Shown here in pieces: positions 11,360 through 21,416 of a stretch of DNA of 64,000 bases (its first letter is position 1; the number at the start of each line of letters is the position of its first letter). The translations under genes were made by a program, and so were the position numbers. This DNA comes from Trachythela sp. YZ-2020. Its lineage: Eukaryota; Cnidaria; Anthozoa; Malacalcyonacea; Clavulariidae. Under the pieces are notes generated by a model that was not told the DNA's origin, did not search any database, and worked only from the letters and a program-made list of their open reading frames with translations. Location: contig JADLSH010000395.1 of NCBI GenBank assembly GCA_016169945.1, positions 10,320,001-10,384,000 of the forward strand. The letters are read 5' to 3'.

Positions 11360-11835
11360 TCAGTTTTTCGTTTGACCGGCATTATCAGGTCCTCTGGGTA
11401 GTTTTGTCAGGCTGGACAACGTTTTGAGTAAATCATTATCATTGATCGGAACATTTACTAATTTATCACGTATGGCAGCCCATCTAGTTTTTGGAAGTTT
11501 AAACAATTTAAAAAATAGTATGTTCTTTGCTATTAATACACTTTCCATCCCAGATAAATTCATGCACTGGGTATTTCATCAATAGACAGACCATTTTTTG
11601 TTGACATTGAAGGACACTTCGTCTGATATAAACTTCTGTGACATGTATGACATAAATATATTTTACCGTCAGTTGCGCATTCTTTAAACTTATCACTGAC
11701 AGATCGTACTCCATTGGAATTAAGTAGTCTGTAGCATGATGAACATGGGAAAATTGGACCATTGTAAACTGACATTCTCAAATTTTGCAATTGTGTACTT
11801 TCATCTATTTTGTTTCGCTTGTTGCTGTCGTATCT
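11360..11835 (-). pseudogene. DUF6570-like region of the Helentron
   Basis: On the minus strand, FPCSSCYRLLNSNGVRSVSD and IYLCHTCHRSLYQTKCPSMS form paired CxxC motifs. These are followed in another frame by MNLSGMESVLIAKNILFFKL, LPKTRWAAIRDKLVNVPIND and LTKLPRGPDNAG. The order (Cys pairs, then the LIA...LP..R..VNVPI block ending LPR.P) is that of the domain found upstream of Helitron Rep in animals. At least one frameshift separates the two halves. Confidence 0.5.
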
Positions 11836-11836
11836 C

Positions 11837-12185
11837 GTCTGTGTTTTCACGGTCGTATTTTTGTTGTTTGGCTCGCACCTTGTATTTGTTTTCACGGTCG
11901 TATTTTTGTTGTTTGGCTCACACCTCGTCTTTGTTTTCACGGTCGTATTTTGTTGTTGTCTTTCTCGCACCTCGTCTTTGTTCTCACGGTTGTATTTTTG
12001 TTGTCTTTCTCGCACCTCGTCTTTGTTCTCACGGTTGTATTTTTCTTGTCTTTCTCGCACCTCGTCTTTGTTCTCACGGTTGTATTTTTCTTGTCTTTCT
12101 CGCACCTCGTCTTTGTTTTCACGGTTGTATTTTTGTTGTCTTTCTCACACCTTGTCTTTGTTTTCACAGTTGTATTTTTCCTGGT
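11837..12185 (-). repeat. 45-bp coding minisatellite
   Basis: About seven tandem copies of a ~45-bp unit. On the minus strand each encodes the 15-residue pattern KYNRENKDEVRERQE, a highly charged helix. One copy near 11955 has an indel that shifts the frame, so later units read NTTVKTKTRC instead. It lies between the OTU/zinc-finger part and the DUF6570-like part of the Helentron. Confidence 0.8.
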
Positions 12186-12186
12186 T

Positions 12187-12594
12187 CTTTCTAATTTTCT
12201 CCTTATTTGTGCTATTATACTCTTTAATATTGTCACACTTAAGCTCCCGGTACTCTTTCTTTTTCACATTGACTTGGGATCGTTTTTTCTGTTTGTATAC
12301 AGTTTGCTGAGTTTTAATATGCAAAGCAGATTCAGCCTCTATGCTCGAAAAATCATAAACATTTTGACAGGCAGGTTTCTTAGTCAAATGTAGTTTGAGA
12401 TTCTTGAATGATTTACCACAACCATGACAGTTCCTTAGATGCTTGTTTCCAGGAGTATCGTGGTCACATTCGATTTGGAGACCCGCCGAATTATTCGCAG
12501 TTGATACGTCAGTACTATTATCAATTTGTCGCCGCTTGGGACCAGTTACCACAAACGCCAACGCCCTAAATAGACAATTCCCATCACCTCTCAC
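12187..12594 (-). pseudogene. OTU protease start and zinc finger (Helentron N-terminus)
   Basis: The frame begins MRGDGNCLFRALAFVV. DGNC-FRA is the signature around the OTU catalytic cysteine. It jumps quickly to CHGCGKSFKNLKLHLTKKPA, a C2H2/C2HC-like finger, so most of the OTU fold (including the catalytic histidine) is absent. OTU cysteine proteases remove ubiquitin and are carried by several Helitron lineages. Confidence 0.55.
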
Positions 12595-12989
12595 ATTGTC
12601 AATTACAAAATCATTCCCAGTTAGTCTGTTCTGTTGTTAAACATATCAAACAGCTGTCGGTTCAACACGACATGTCAAACATTGACACAGTTCCTGCTGC
12701 CATTGGAGCATTGGTGGACAGAATTCTAGTGAATCAAGTACTTGGTGATGTGATCCTGTTATCACTACGCTCGCATATGTAGGAGTTGTGGCACCAGTCA
12801 GAGGATAGGAGCCATGGCCATCGCTTTTTTGTTCACCGTGTTGATCCGACATTTCAGACCTTGTAGGTATTCGCAATTGTTTCAAACCCTTAATTTTGTT
12901 TCGTAGAGGCTTTTTTTTAAATATGTAAAAGTAATAACTAGACACTTGTGAAACTAATGATTCCCAAAGTATTGTCAGCATAGACTGAG

Positions 12990-14300
12990 TTCCCTAAATG
13001 TTCAACTTTTGCTTTAATTTGGACATGCAAGATAAACAGTACTTTACTTCATGTGCATATGCTGCATGCTTTTGTATTTAAAATACATGTAATTCGTCTG
13101 AGTAATGTTTTGGTAATTGCTAATTAATACATCAATGACAATAGTTTAATTTTGGAAATTCCGGGAAGATGATCGAATAATATACCTAAACAATTATATT
13201 GGATTATGGTTGCTAAACAACAGCTACTCAACTCAGCCCAAAACATTGTTATTAGTTTTTTGGGCAAAAATAAAATACATGTGTGACACCAGTCAAAGCC
13301 AAAGGACTGTATTCGTGCATAAGACTAAGGATTTGTGCGTGAGCACAGCTTTTTATCCGGACAAAAATGGGTCTATAAGTGCCATGTATAAAGAGGAGTA
13401 AATCTGGACAAAGTATAGATAACTATATGCGCAGTTTTCAAAAGTATTTCCTCGCATTCGAATTAGTCTACAGTAGATAAGTTAAGTGTCCCACAATATT
13501 TACAATAAACATGCCGTGCCTAAATTTAACTTTTGCCGTACATCAAATTTTGCCATGCCGTGCGTGCCATTCCAAAATATTGGAGCTACCGTAGTGTATT
13601 TGCTGTGTAAACAGGGCAAATTGTTGGTAGGTTCATTTTGCAGTTTCATGTCACTTAGTCATAGCATGATCATGGCTTCATAAAAACACAAATTGACATG
13701 TCTTTGTTCGCAGTTTTCTATGACTAGGAATATTATAATGTAGTCAGAAGGAGTATTACTCCTCTGCGCTTGTATCTTGCTTCTAAAGTCAAAAATAAAA
13801 AATCGAACACTGTCAATCGATGCGAAATATTGCTAAGAATAATTACTTTAAGTTTCATTCCGATCGGACAAGTAATGACGGAGCCTTAGGTTTTTTTCAA
13901 GGAGCGTCTCCCCCTAACAACAACAACAATAACAAGAAGAAGATTAGCAGCAATTGGGGACCAGTACCTGGTCCAAAAATAACAGGTTAGATTCCTGTTT
14001 GTATATCTATATAAAAACAAAAATTTGACATCGTGCATGCGCACATCGCACACTTGCACGTACGCACCACGTTCCTTAACACCATCTTGCACACATATAA
14101 TCACACAACGGCATCTCCAACACTTCAGTCAGCTCAACCAAGGCTTTGGTGCAGCAGCTCTGTGTAGACTCGTACCCAATCCCCCACATGCACACAAACA
14201 CACACGATAATTTATGCAAACAAAACACCCGAGGATCAAATTACACTCTACGTCACACTCATAATACAATCTATAACAAATAGCGATTGAGAATTTGAGA
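12990..14300. other. AT-rich stretch without recognisable genes
   Basis: Only short composition-driven frames are visible. The segment at 13486-13680 contains several GCCGTGC motifs that resemble ones near 17660, which hints at a shared unclassified repeat. Confidence 0.4.
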
Positions 14301-14503
14301 CTACCCAAAAGCTTTGGCAGCCATTTTGAATACTAATTCGCTCTCAGCTCCCCCCATCCATGGCACTTTTTTGTCTACCCCTCCCAAAATAAAAAATGGC
14401 AAAATACTAGATACTACTCGTATGGCCCAAGAAATAGAGTTGGAAAGACTGCACAGAATGCAGCTGAGTCATCTGCATCATCCAAACAAGTCCATATAGC
14501 CAA

Positions 14504-14606
14504 CTAACAGAATCTCAACTAACAAAATAGAATCTCAGCTAACAGAATCTCAACTAACAGAATCTCAACTAACAGAATCTCAACTAACAGAATCTCAACT
14601 AACAGA
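14504..14606 (+). repeat. 15-bp minisatellite
   Basis: About six copies of ACTAACAGAATCTCA with slight variation. In one + frame they read QLTES repeated, continuing into DSDIDTHTQDTDTD. The upstream frame from 14314 closes at 14499, so coding is uncertain. Confidence 0.75.
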
Positions 14607-15142
14607 TTCCGATATAGATACGCATACCCAAGATACCGATACAGATTGATAATGACAGTGATTAATTTAAGACTAGCAGCAGTTGCAACTGTATGTATCA
14701 ACTTATGTATTGTACAATCTTATATTAGTTATAGTTTGATAGGTAGTTACAACACATGTAAATATCCACAGTTTCGTTTGGCATTGTCTATTGTTGCTGT
14801 TCTGTATAATTTATTTCTCTTATCTCATGGAAACTCAAACTTTATTTGAAACGTCAAAATAGCAACTCAATAAAATTTTCAAACTGGCCTTGATACCCTG
14901 TATACTGGGGTATCAATGCCAGTTTGGGCTTGATGCCCTAAAAAACTTCAAGGCCAAACTGGCCTTCCCTTTCTTTTTCCCAAATTCGAGGCCTGCTGTT
15001 ACCCTGTTCACATCATGTCACTCGTCTTCTGATGCGAAGAGTACATTGACATGGACATAGGGGACGCGATGCCACCCTTGCCAAATTCTGTGAATTGTCA
15101 GCCGTGTAATATATACGACAAGCAAAGCTTCTACAGCAAGTA

Positions 15143-15670
15143 ATGGGTCAACTCCCAGAAGCGCGTCTGCAGCCGAGTCCTCCGTTCACACATGTCATGC
15201 TCGATATGTTTGGTCCTTACATTGTAAAGGGAGAAGTCCAGAAGTGCGTAAGTGGAAAGGTGTATGGTGTAATTTTCGCTGATCTGGTGGTTGGAGCTGT
15301 GCACATTGACGCAGTATATGGCTACGATATGCAATTGTTCCTAATGGTGTTGAGTAGATTCGCTTGTATCCATGGCTGGCCAGCAACCATATACAGCAAC
15401 CCAGACTCTCAACTAGTGGGTGCCGACCGAGAATTAAAAGAGGCTTGGAATAGTATTGATCGTGAGGCACTGCATAAAGATGGTGTTAAAAATGGACTGA
15501 CATGGTTGTTGGTCCTGCCGACAGTCCGTGGAATCAAGGAAAGTCAAGACATTAGTCAAATTCATTTGCCATACATAACAAGCATTCCGCCGTATAGGAA
15601 ATTCTCACAATTTGTTACGAAGCAGCCAACCTGCTCAAACCTTCGACCAGGAGATCGAAAGGTATGACAA
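15143..15670 (+). pseudogene. BEL/Pao-type integrase core
   Basis: Contains PPFTHVMLDMFGPYIVKGEV with the first catalytic Asp, then KVYGVIFADLVVGAVHIDAV, then IYSNPDSQLVGADRELKEAW. The usual YSD of the second catalytic site reads YSN here, so a catalytic residue appears lost. After about 15500 the frame shifts: the alternative frame gives PADSPWNQG, the expected continuation before the catalytic Glu region. BEL/Pao or a related stand-alone integrase is the best match. No protease, RT or LTR was seen nearby. Confidence 0.7.
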
Positions 15671-16040
15671 GCGTTGGTCAAATACAAGAGCTATAAAGTT
15701 GGCGAAAGAGATCATGACTATACAGAGCATGAAGAAGTGGTTGTATTTTGTAATGTTAATTGTTTAGCTTTTTGGTGCCGGTGGAATACGATCAAGAAAA
15801 CACTAGGAAGACTAGTTAAGGAACGTTTCTGATTGGAGTAATTATCAAGACTCAGAATTACTAGACGTGTACTTTTGACAGTATACATTAGTTTACATTT
15901 TTGCCAAAATTGGTCACATGATGATGTCAAGAAGAGACTAGCGGCTAAATAAAGGAATTGCGCATTTACACTATATAAGTAATTTCACCTTATAGAAGCA
16001 AACTATAAATACAATTTATTGTCGTAAAGTTTTCAGCTGT

Positions 16041-16105
16041 TCGCAGTGGTCTAGCGGTACGTTCTCTGGCATGTACGCACATGTTCTTGGGTTCGATTCC
16101 TCTTT
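16041..16105 (+). tRNA. tRNA-like promoter sequence (probable SINE head)
   Basis: Contains an A-box match TGGTCTAGCGG and a B-box match GGTTCGATTCC at tRNA-like spacing. The stems pair poorly and a T/C-rich tract follows directly, so a SINE head or tRNA relic is more likely than a functional tRNA. Confidence 0.4.
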
Positions 16106-16171
16106 CTTTTCTTTTCACGTTTTACGATTTTTTTTCACAATTTTTTTCTATTTGTAATTTGTAAACATTTA

Positions 16172-16252
16172 TTAGGTTGGTTAGGGTTAGGTTTGGGGTT
16201 AGGCTTAGGGTTAAGTTTGACGTTAGGTTTGACGTAAGGGTTGGGTTAGAGT
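16172..16252 (+). repeat. Degenerate telomere-like TTAGGG repeats
   Basis: TTAGGG and variants (TTAGGT, TTGGGGTTAGGC, TTAGGGTTAAG, TTGACGTTAGG) run for about 80 bp. TTAGGG is the common animal telomere unit. The tract directly follows the tRNA-like sequence and may be part of the same repeat. Confidence 0.7.
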
Positions 16253-16586
16253 CAGGCTATGCGCGCAAATGCGTAATTCCTTTATTTAGCCGCAAGTAAG
16301 AAGAGGAAGGCCGCCATTACTGAAGATAGATATACAAAAGTGTTTTACCGATTTATTTAAATACCAGGTGGCTTCCTTGGACTTTTGGTTTGTTACAGTT
16401 TCCAACTAACCTAAAGTTATAAGAAGCTTAATGTTAAAATAACTTTCATGTTTACAACATTGAACATGTCATATTGAAACCTGTTTCTAAAATTGTACTT
16501 AACATGTTCATGGATTTACACCGCATCCCAGTACAAATACTACCTACAGCAGCATAAGTAGTATTATTGGTAGGTAGTAAATGTAT

Positions 16587-16935
16587 AATTTGCTCTAACT
16601 ATATGTTGTCGAGCACTCTTTGCGTTTCGTAGACGTAAACCTACACGTACTATTTACGCTCGTTCACTTTAGTGTTGTTGAGCACTCTGGCAAAGCTAAT
16701 GGGTGTCTACTAGCGATAATGCAATGCTCACTTCCCTTGTGGTCGTTTGAGCACTCTGGCTCCATGACACTTTGCGCATGTATAGATGCGTTGATGTCTC
16801 CGTGTTGTACCACATGCGCTTGGTGAGAGTAAGCTCATGTGTATAAATATGGTTGGCATCTTGTGCATAGACGTATACCAAGCTGCACTGACAAGGCGTT
16901 GGACGCCGAAACATGCATGTCTGCAGATTGTACTA
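16587..16935 (+). repeat. Second retrozyme-like unit, + orientation
   Basis: Shares GAGCACTC, the TTGTGGTCGTTTGAGC segment, ACCACATGCGCTTGGTGAG and the TATA-like motif with the 6.6-7.0 kb unit and ends in hammerhead copy 3. Its first ~65 bp (ATTTGCTCTAACTATATG onward) are nearly identical to the sequence directly after the right PLE copy at 33349, linking the retrozyme-like family to the PLE family. Confidence 0.65.
16883..16926 (+). ncRNA. Hammerhead ribozyme, copy 3 (core mutated)
   Basis: Stem I CTGCA/TGCAG, stem II GGCGT/ACGCC with a TGG loop, GAA, stem III ACAT/ATGT and cleavage nucleotide C16921 are all present. The core reads CTGACAA, so the invariant G8 (general acid in catalysis) is A at 16893. 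The fold should form but self-cleavage is probably lost. Confidence 0.8.
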
Positions 16936-17195
16936 TATATATAGTCAAATCTGCAGACATGCATGTTTCGCCGTTCAACGGCTCGTCAGTGCAGCTTGTA
17001 ACGCATTCTAGATGCGAGTGACTTCGTATTTATACACCATACTCTTGCCCTCACCAAGCGCATGTGGTACAATACTCAGACACATGTGCATCCAGACATG
17101 CGTGAGTGTCTTGGGGCCAGAGTGCTCAAACGACCACAAGGGAAGTGAGCTTTTGCATTATGTTGCCGAAACATGCATGTCTGCAGATTGTACTA
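16936..17195 (-). repeat. Third retrozyme-like unit, inverted
   Basis: The reverse complement of the 6.87-7.03 kb sequence: hammerhead, ATTTATACACC (TATA-like reversed), CCTCACCAAGCGCATG, CAGAGTGCTCAAACG. It forms a large inverted repeat with the + unit at 16587-16935. At 17165-17186 it runs into a half hammerhead (GAA, stem III, stem I 3' strand) in + orientation. Confidence 0.65.
16951..16994 (-). ncRNA. Hammerhead ribozyme, copy 4 (minus strand)
   Basis: On the minus strand the core CTGACGA and GAAA are intact, with stem I CTGCA/TGCAG, stem III ACAT/ATGT, and stem II GCCGT/ACGGC around a TGA loop. Compared with copy 3, the second stem II pair is C-G instead of G-C, a compensatory double change. 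It faces copy 3 across a 24-bp AT-rich spacer. Confidence 0.85.
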
Positions 17196-17268
17196 CTATA
17201 TATATATATATAGTAGTACAATCTCTGCTCTATCTATGTTTTTCAGCGTCAACGCCTCGTCAGTGCAG
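17187..17268 (-). ncRNA. Decayed hammerhead copy beside an AT palindrome
   Basis: 17187-17222 is a palindrome centred on (AT)n with arms ATTGTACTACTATA. Next to it the minus strand holds CTGCA, the core CTGACGA and stem II GCGT/ACGC followed by GAAA, but stem III and the 3' strand of stem I have diverged. Probably a dead fifth copy. Confidence 0.5.
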
Positions 17269-17274
17269 CTTGGT

Positions 17275-17640
17275 ATACATTGTTTTCTTTCAATGTCCAA
17301 ATATATTTTGAAAGTTCTTTGTCGTTTGCGTGCTTTTTATGCTGAAAAGATTTAGTGTGGTTGGCCAATCGCTCTTTGAATGTGGTTGCAGTCATGACAA
17401 TGTAATGTATTTCAAAATTTTGTATTTTGAAAGAAAAAAACAAGAATTGTTTACTCACAAAAGAGCTGAAATAATTTCATGGTGTCGTCATCGTAACAAA
17501 TTTTTTGTGTAAACAACGTAAACAAAGCCATGCATGCACACATTGTCTCCCACATACACCCCCACGTTCCGGCAGGAAGCATATAAGCGTTCATGTCTTT
17601 CAATACTTTGTCACTGCCTGATGATTCGTAAGGCCCATGT
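17275..17640. mobile_element. Penelope-like element fragment with internal inversion
   Basis: 17275-17405 on the minus strand encodes MTATTFKERLANHTKSFQHK and ELSKYIWTLKENN, the GIY-YIG endonuclease part of the PLE at 30-33 kb. From about 17409 the orientation flips: the + strand carries the C-terminal end and 3' UTR (TTGAAAGAAAAAAACAAG, GCATGCACACATTGTCTCC, GGCAGGAAGCATATAAGC) to about 17640. The copy thus joins two pieces of one element tail to tail. Confidence 0.7.
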
Positions 17641-17989
17641 ACACAACAGTCATTTTAGGCACGGCACGCTTAAATTTTGGCACACAGACCCATGCTAGTT
17701 AGCTTGCCTATTGCGTTTACACTACAAATTTTTTGTTCCAAAAATTTTGGGTTCTGCACGCCTAAACAGGGAACAGCCCTCCTACTTTCAGAGCCCGCTT
17801 GTCTGTCTGCCAGAGGTATTTAACAAACAAACCACTCGAAACGTCATGTAGAGAAAGGATATGGTGACCAAATTCACAATGGCACCAAACGACTTGTTAA
17901 GAAAGAAAGCGTTTGCCTGGTATTTTCATAAGAAAATAAATAGGAAAAGTGAACGTAGATTTACTGTTTCCAAGTTATAATGATAAACC

Positions 17990-18945
17990 ATGTTAAGAGT
18001 AATAAAACGACAGAAAATGGAATTGTTACAAGCTATATTAGCTTGTGTTTTTTACCCACGTATCAGGGAAGTATGGATGCTCATCATCCTCAATCATTTG
18101 CATGGTTTCACATTGCATCAACAGCAGAGTACAAAACCATCGCTAACTTGTTTGGAGTTTCTGCTGCTTTTGTATGTATGTATTTGTGTGAAGGAGGTGT
18201 GCCAAGCTATCAGAGAACGTTTACCAACTGTGGTTAAGTTTCCACAAGGACAAAACCTGCTCCAAGTTATCCAGTGCTATGAAGAGAAGTGGGGATTTCC
18301 TATGTGTACTGGTGCTATAGATGGTACTCACATTCCTGTATTAGCACCTTCAGAAAGTCACATAGATTATGTCAACCGAATGGGCCAACACAGTATTGTC
18401 ATGCAAGCTGTTGTTGACTATTATCTATTCAGAGATATAGTTGTAGGATGCCCAGGTAGTGTGCATGATGCACATGTTTTGTCAAATTCTGGTATATTTA
18501 GGAAAGCAAATTCTAACGAATTGTTCCATGGAGTGCCAAGCAAACGAATAGGTGGCCAAGACATCCATCCACCTATTATCGGAGATCCAGAATACCCACT
18601 ACTATCATGGCTAATGAAGCCTTATCCTCAAAATGCAGACACTATTTAACTACCGATTAAGTCGTTCAAGAATGACCGTAGAAAATACTTTTGGCCGATG
18701 GAAGATTTATTCGGTTCACAAAGAGAGTGGACATTGAAGCATCTAGTCTAGGTAATGTTGTTTCAGCATCATGTATCTTGCACAATATATGTACAATATA
18801 TGTGAGGTACAGAACAATGCATTTCTTCCTCACTGGGAATTAGAACATATCCATGACGAACCAGTCATGCCTGTTAACCATGATGCAAACGATGCTGTAG
18901 ACATTCGAGATTGTTTGGCAGAGTACCTTATCTTACATCCACATT
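17990..18945 (+). pseudogene. PIF/Harbinger transposase, frameshifted
   Basis: A helix-turn-helix-like YKTIANLFGVS (frame starting before 18124) is followed by VCQAIRERLPTVV, then the DDE_Tnp_4 catalytic core: GAIDGTHIPV (Asp codon 18320-18322), GCPGSVHDAHVLSNSGIF (Asp 18467-18469) and, after a frame change at about 18648, SRSRMTVENTFGRWK (Glu 18681-18683). The tail ends SCILHNIC...LILHPH at about 18945. Asp-Asp and Asp-Glu spacings fit Harbinger nucleases. At least two frameshifts inactivate it. Harbinger elements normally work with a Myb/SANT-like partner; the minus-strand pieces at 19.4-20.1 kb could be its remnant. Confidence 0.8.
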
Positions 18946-19365
18946 AATTGATTGTTTGTGTGATTATAATTACTTGATACAGCACACATGCATCGAAGGC
19001 AAATTAGGGAAATGTAACTGGGGCACGTTTATTGTTCAGATTCTATGAAAACCTAATAATAAAAAAATATATTTCTAGTGATGAAAGCAGAATCTTGAGT
19101 TGAAATACCAGGTATAATTTTTTTGGGATTGCTAGATTTGCTACAGTATACAGTAGTTATACTAATTTAAACGCTGACAAACTCAAAATTTATTACACAA
19201 TAAACTAAAGTTCAAAAGAACAAATGTACTGCATTTACTTTACAATTGGATCTACCTAGTATTGTAGAACCTTATCACTAATTATGACACAATTTGTCAC
19301 AATTTGACACTAATTATAACACATAATTTTGAATGAATGAAACAAGAAACTGTGGACACAAATAG

Positions 19366-20144
19366 CTACAGTGGATAATAAACAGAGTTTGTATTTTCAA
19401 TATCACTGTAATGTAAGGTACTGGTGCTGACTTCATCATAAGGAACTGCTGGAGTTAAGAATTGCGGATGAACATTGTGCATTGAAGACAAAGGTTGGGG
19501 TCCCATTATCATTCTTAGGATGTTCATCTCATGTTCTCTTTCCTCTCTTCGCCTAACATTTTCAGCAGCCATTCTCTGCAGCTCTAACTGCTGTTATTTT
19601 TCTATCCTTTCCTCTTCTAGCTTTCGATATCTGATAAGTTAGTTAATTTAAAGCATAAAAATGTCAGGTGTGTATTCAATATGGTTAATTTATTTAGGGG
19701 AAAGGGCACACACGCACTATTATTTTTTCTGACTGTAATGCCAGAAGATTTTATGTCACTGAACATACTGGCTTGCTTTGATTTTGCTAAACCTTAAAAG
19801 TACCACAACTCAACTATGATTAATTGATTATGTACTGCAAAAAACTTCATCAGCAGATTACTTAAACTGCTTAAATACAGCTTCTAAAGATTTCTCCATG
19901 TTTGTCTTCCTCTTTTTCTTTGGCGTGGGCTTTGACACACCAGAGGGTGAGAGGTTTCCTCTTTCTCATCTTTGTTATCATCAATACCTTCAAAGAAAAT
20001 AACATTTGTGTAGAAAGAGTAATTACTTAGGGGATTTGTTATTATTAATTTAGTGTCTCTCATTGTAAACATCGATATAAACCCCCCCCCCCTAATATGC
20101 CCTCGCCAACCCATGTCGTCCATGTATATGCCAATCAAGAACAC
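19366..20144 (-). pseudogene. Possible Harbinger partner protein, C-terminal parts
   Basis: On the minus strand 19945-19870 reads KPTPKKKRKTNMEKSLEAVF, a basic nuclear-signal-like stretch. 19620-19366 reads KLEEERIEK, then a TAA, then QQLELQRMAAENVRRREERE and NILRMIMG, a charged helix. This pattern (basic stretch, then E/R-rich helix ending in a hydrophobic cap) fits the tail of Myb-like proteins encoded opposite Harbinger transposases. No Myb domain is visible here, so this is an inference from position. Confidence 0.4.
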
Positions 20145-20519
20145 TCATTTGGGGCGGCCACACCCCCTCATATCTATATATATATTTTTGTAGTTAAAAG
20201 GGTAAAAAGATTTAGTTAACCATAACAGTTCAAATTAAACACATTGACTAGGTTACCTAAAATGTAGTAAATGCTGCCTTTAAGAAGCAAATTTTTAGAA
20301 AGATAAAGGCTACATAAAAAATTAAGGAACACACAATATGCACTAGTAAACGGAGCCAGAGCAAAAAAATGGAACAATATATTAAGATTGATATTAACAG
20401 TAAAGACTAACATGTTTGTTCAAACTACAAAATGTTTCTTTAATTAAACTATCTTCGTACGAAGAATGAATCGTACTACAACTGTATCACAACGGTTTTT
20501 TACAGGCGTATTAGTCAAA

Positions 20520-21416
20520 TTAACATTTTTTGCTTACTGCAACAACATTGTTTTTGGTGTTGAAGTAAATGATTGCTTCAACTGTCAAGATCATCTCCAT
20601 TATGCTATCGTCATCGAAACTTGAAAATTCTGCTTGCGAACCATTTTGTTCCACATAAAGTTTGTATAACTCGCATATTTTATCATCAAAGAGCATGAGG
20701 GACTTGGTGGAACCTTCTGATGGAAAGATGACACTTGCCAACAACCGCTGTTTCCATTTATTCTTTAGTTGGGCAAGTCTGCACTCGCTACATTTCACAA
20801 TATTCTTGTCAGTTATGGGTGCCAATTTTTAATGACACTTGTTGCATAAAAGGAATCTCCTGATTGATTGAACACCATCCGCTGGACAGAAGACTTTGGC
20901 CATGCTCAAGTTGTTATCTTTAGACTGTTCATCTTCCCTCTCAATGGTAGCAGATGATTCTACTATAACAGATTGCCTGTTCAAAGAGAAGTAATTGGTT
21001 CCGTTATATTGACGTACTATGGCATTGGACAATTCGTACGACTTTCCCGTTGCAATCTTATCGATATCATTTTCCCACAACACAAATCTCATTGACGCTG
21101 TGTTATCAGTGAGTAAGGTCTCTTGTTTCCTCAGCGTTTTTCCTCTCGAAAATACCGTCTCTTCAGGGCCTTGGAAGCTGATTCGACCAGAAACATCCAC
21201 TTTAAGATTAGGTGGTCCTATAAGTGCTTCATATACTGTCGATTCGACGCTGTTTTGTTGCTTAGCCGGTTCAAGTTGTTTTATGTCAAAATTGATCTCG
21301 TTGCTAGCTGGTTCTAACAATCGTGTCCGTTTGTTGATGTGTACTTCATCCTGGTCAGTCCAATTGTTTCTTTTCAGCTGGTACTTGGTCAACTTGATTG
21401 GGGAAGACTCGCACAT
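20520..21416 (-). pseudogene. RPA70-like single-strand DNA-binding protein
   Basis: The minus strand encodes an OB-fold stretch (KTLRKQETLLTDNTASMRFV, WENDIDKIATGKSYELSNAI, NGTNYFSL), then CPADGVQSIRRFLLCNKCH, a TAA at 20831-20829, and in the same frame KLAPITDKNIVKCSECRLAQ. The CNKC...CSEC pairs are the zinc ribbon of the third RPA1 DNA-binding domain. RPA binds single-stranded DNA in replication. Some Helitrons carry RPA-like genes, and this one lies about 0.6 kb beyond the helicase end at 22050 on the same strand, so it may belong to that Helitron. The single TAA suggests a pseudogene. Confidence 0.65.

Larger units (their letters stand above)
9832..12640 (-). mobile_element. Helentron-type Helitron remnant without helicase
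   Basis: Reading on the minus strand: the start of an OTU protease domain and a zinc finger (12594-12187), a tandem charged linker, a DUF6570-like region (about 11810-11360), a conserved YITDYYTKDESGTM segment (11265-10864), an LAQF...PSVLRYKKY segment (10824-10576), and a CR1-like apurinic endonuclease (10406-9832). This is the gene order of Helentrons as I know it, in which an endonuclease follows the helicase. The HUH Rep core and PIF1 helicase are missing, so the copy is internally deleted and cannot move on its own. Confidence 0.6.

Noticed and set aside
11785..12393. Long + strand hydrophobic ORFs resembling a multi-pass membrane protein
   Set aside because: They are antisense reads of the 45-bp charged repeat on the minus strand; the F/V/L-rich repeat peptide is a frame artefact.
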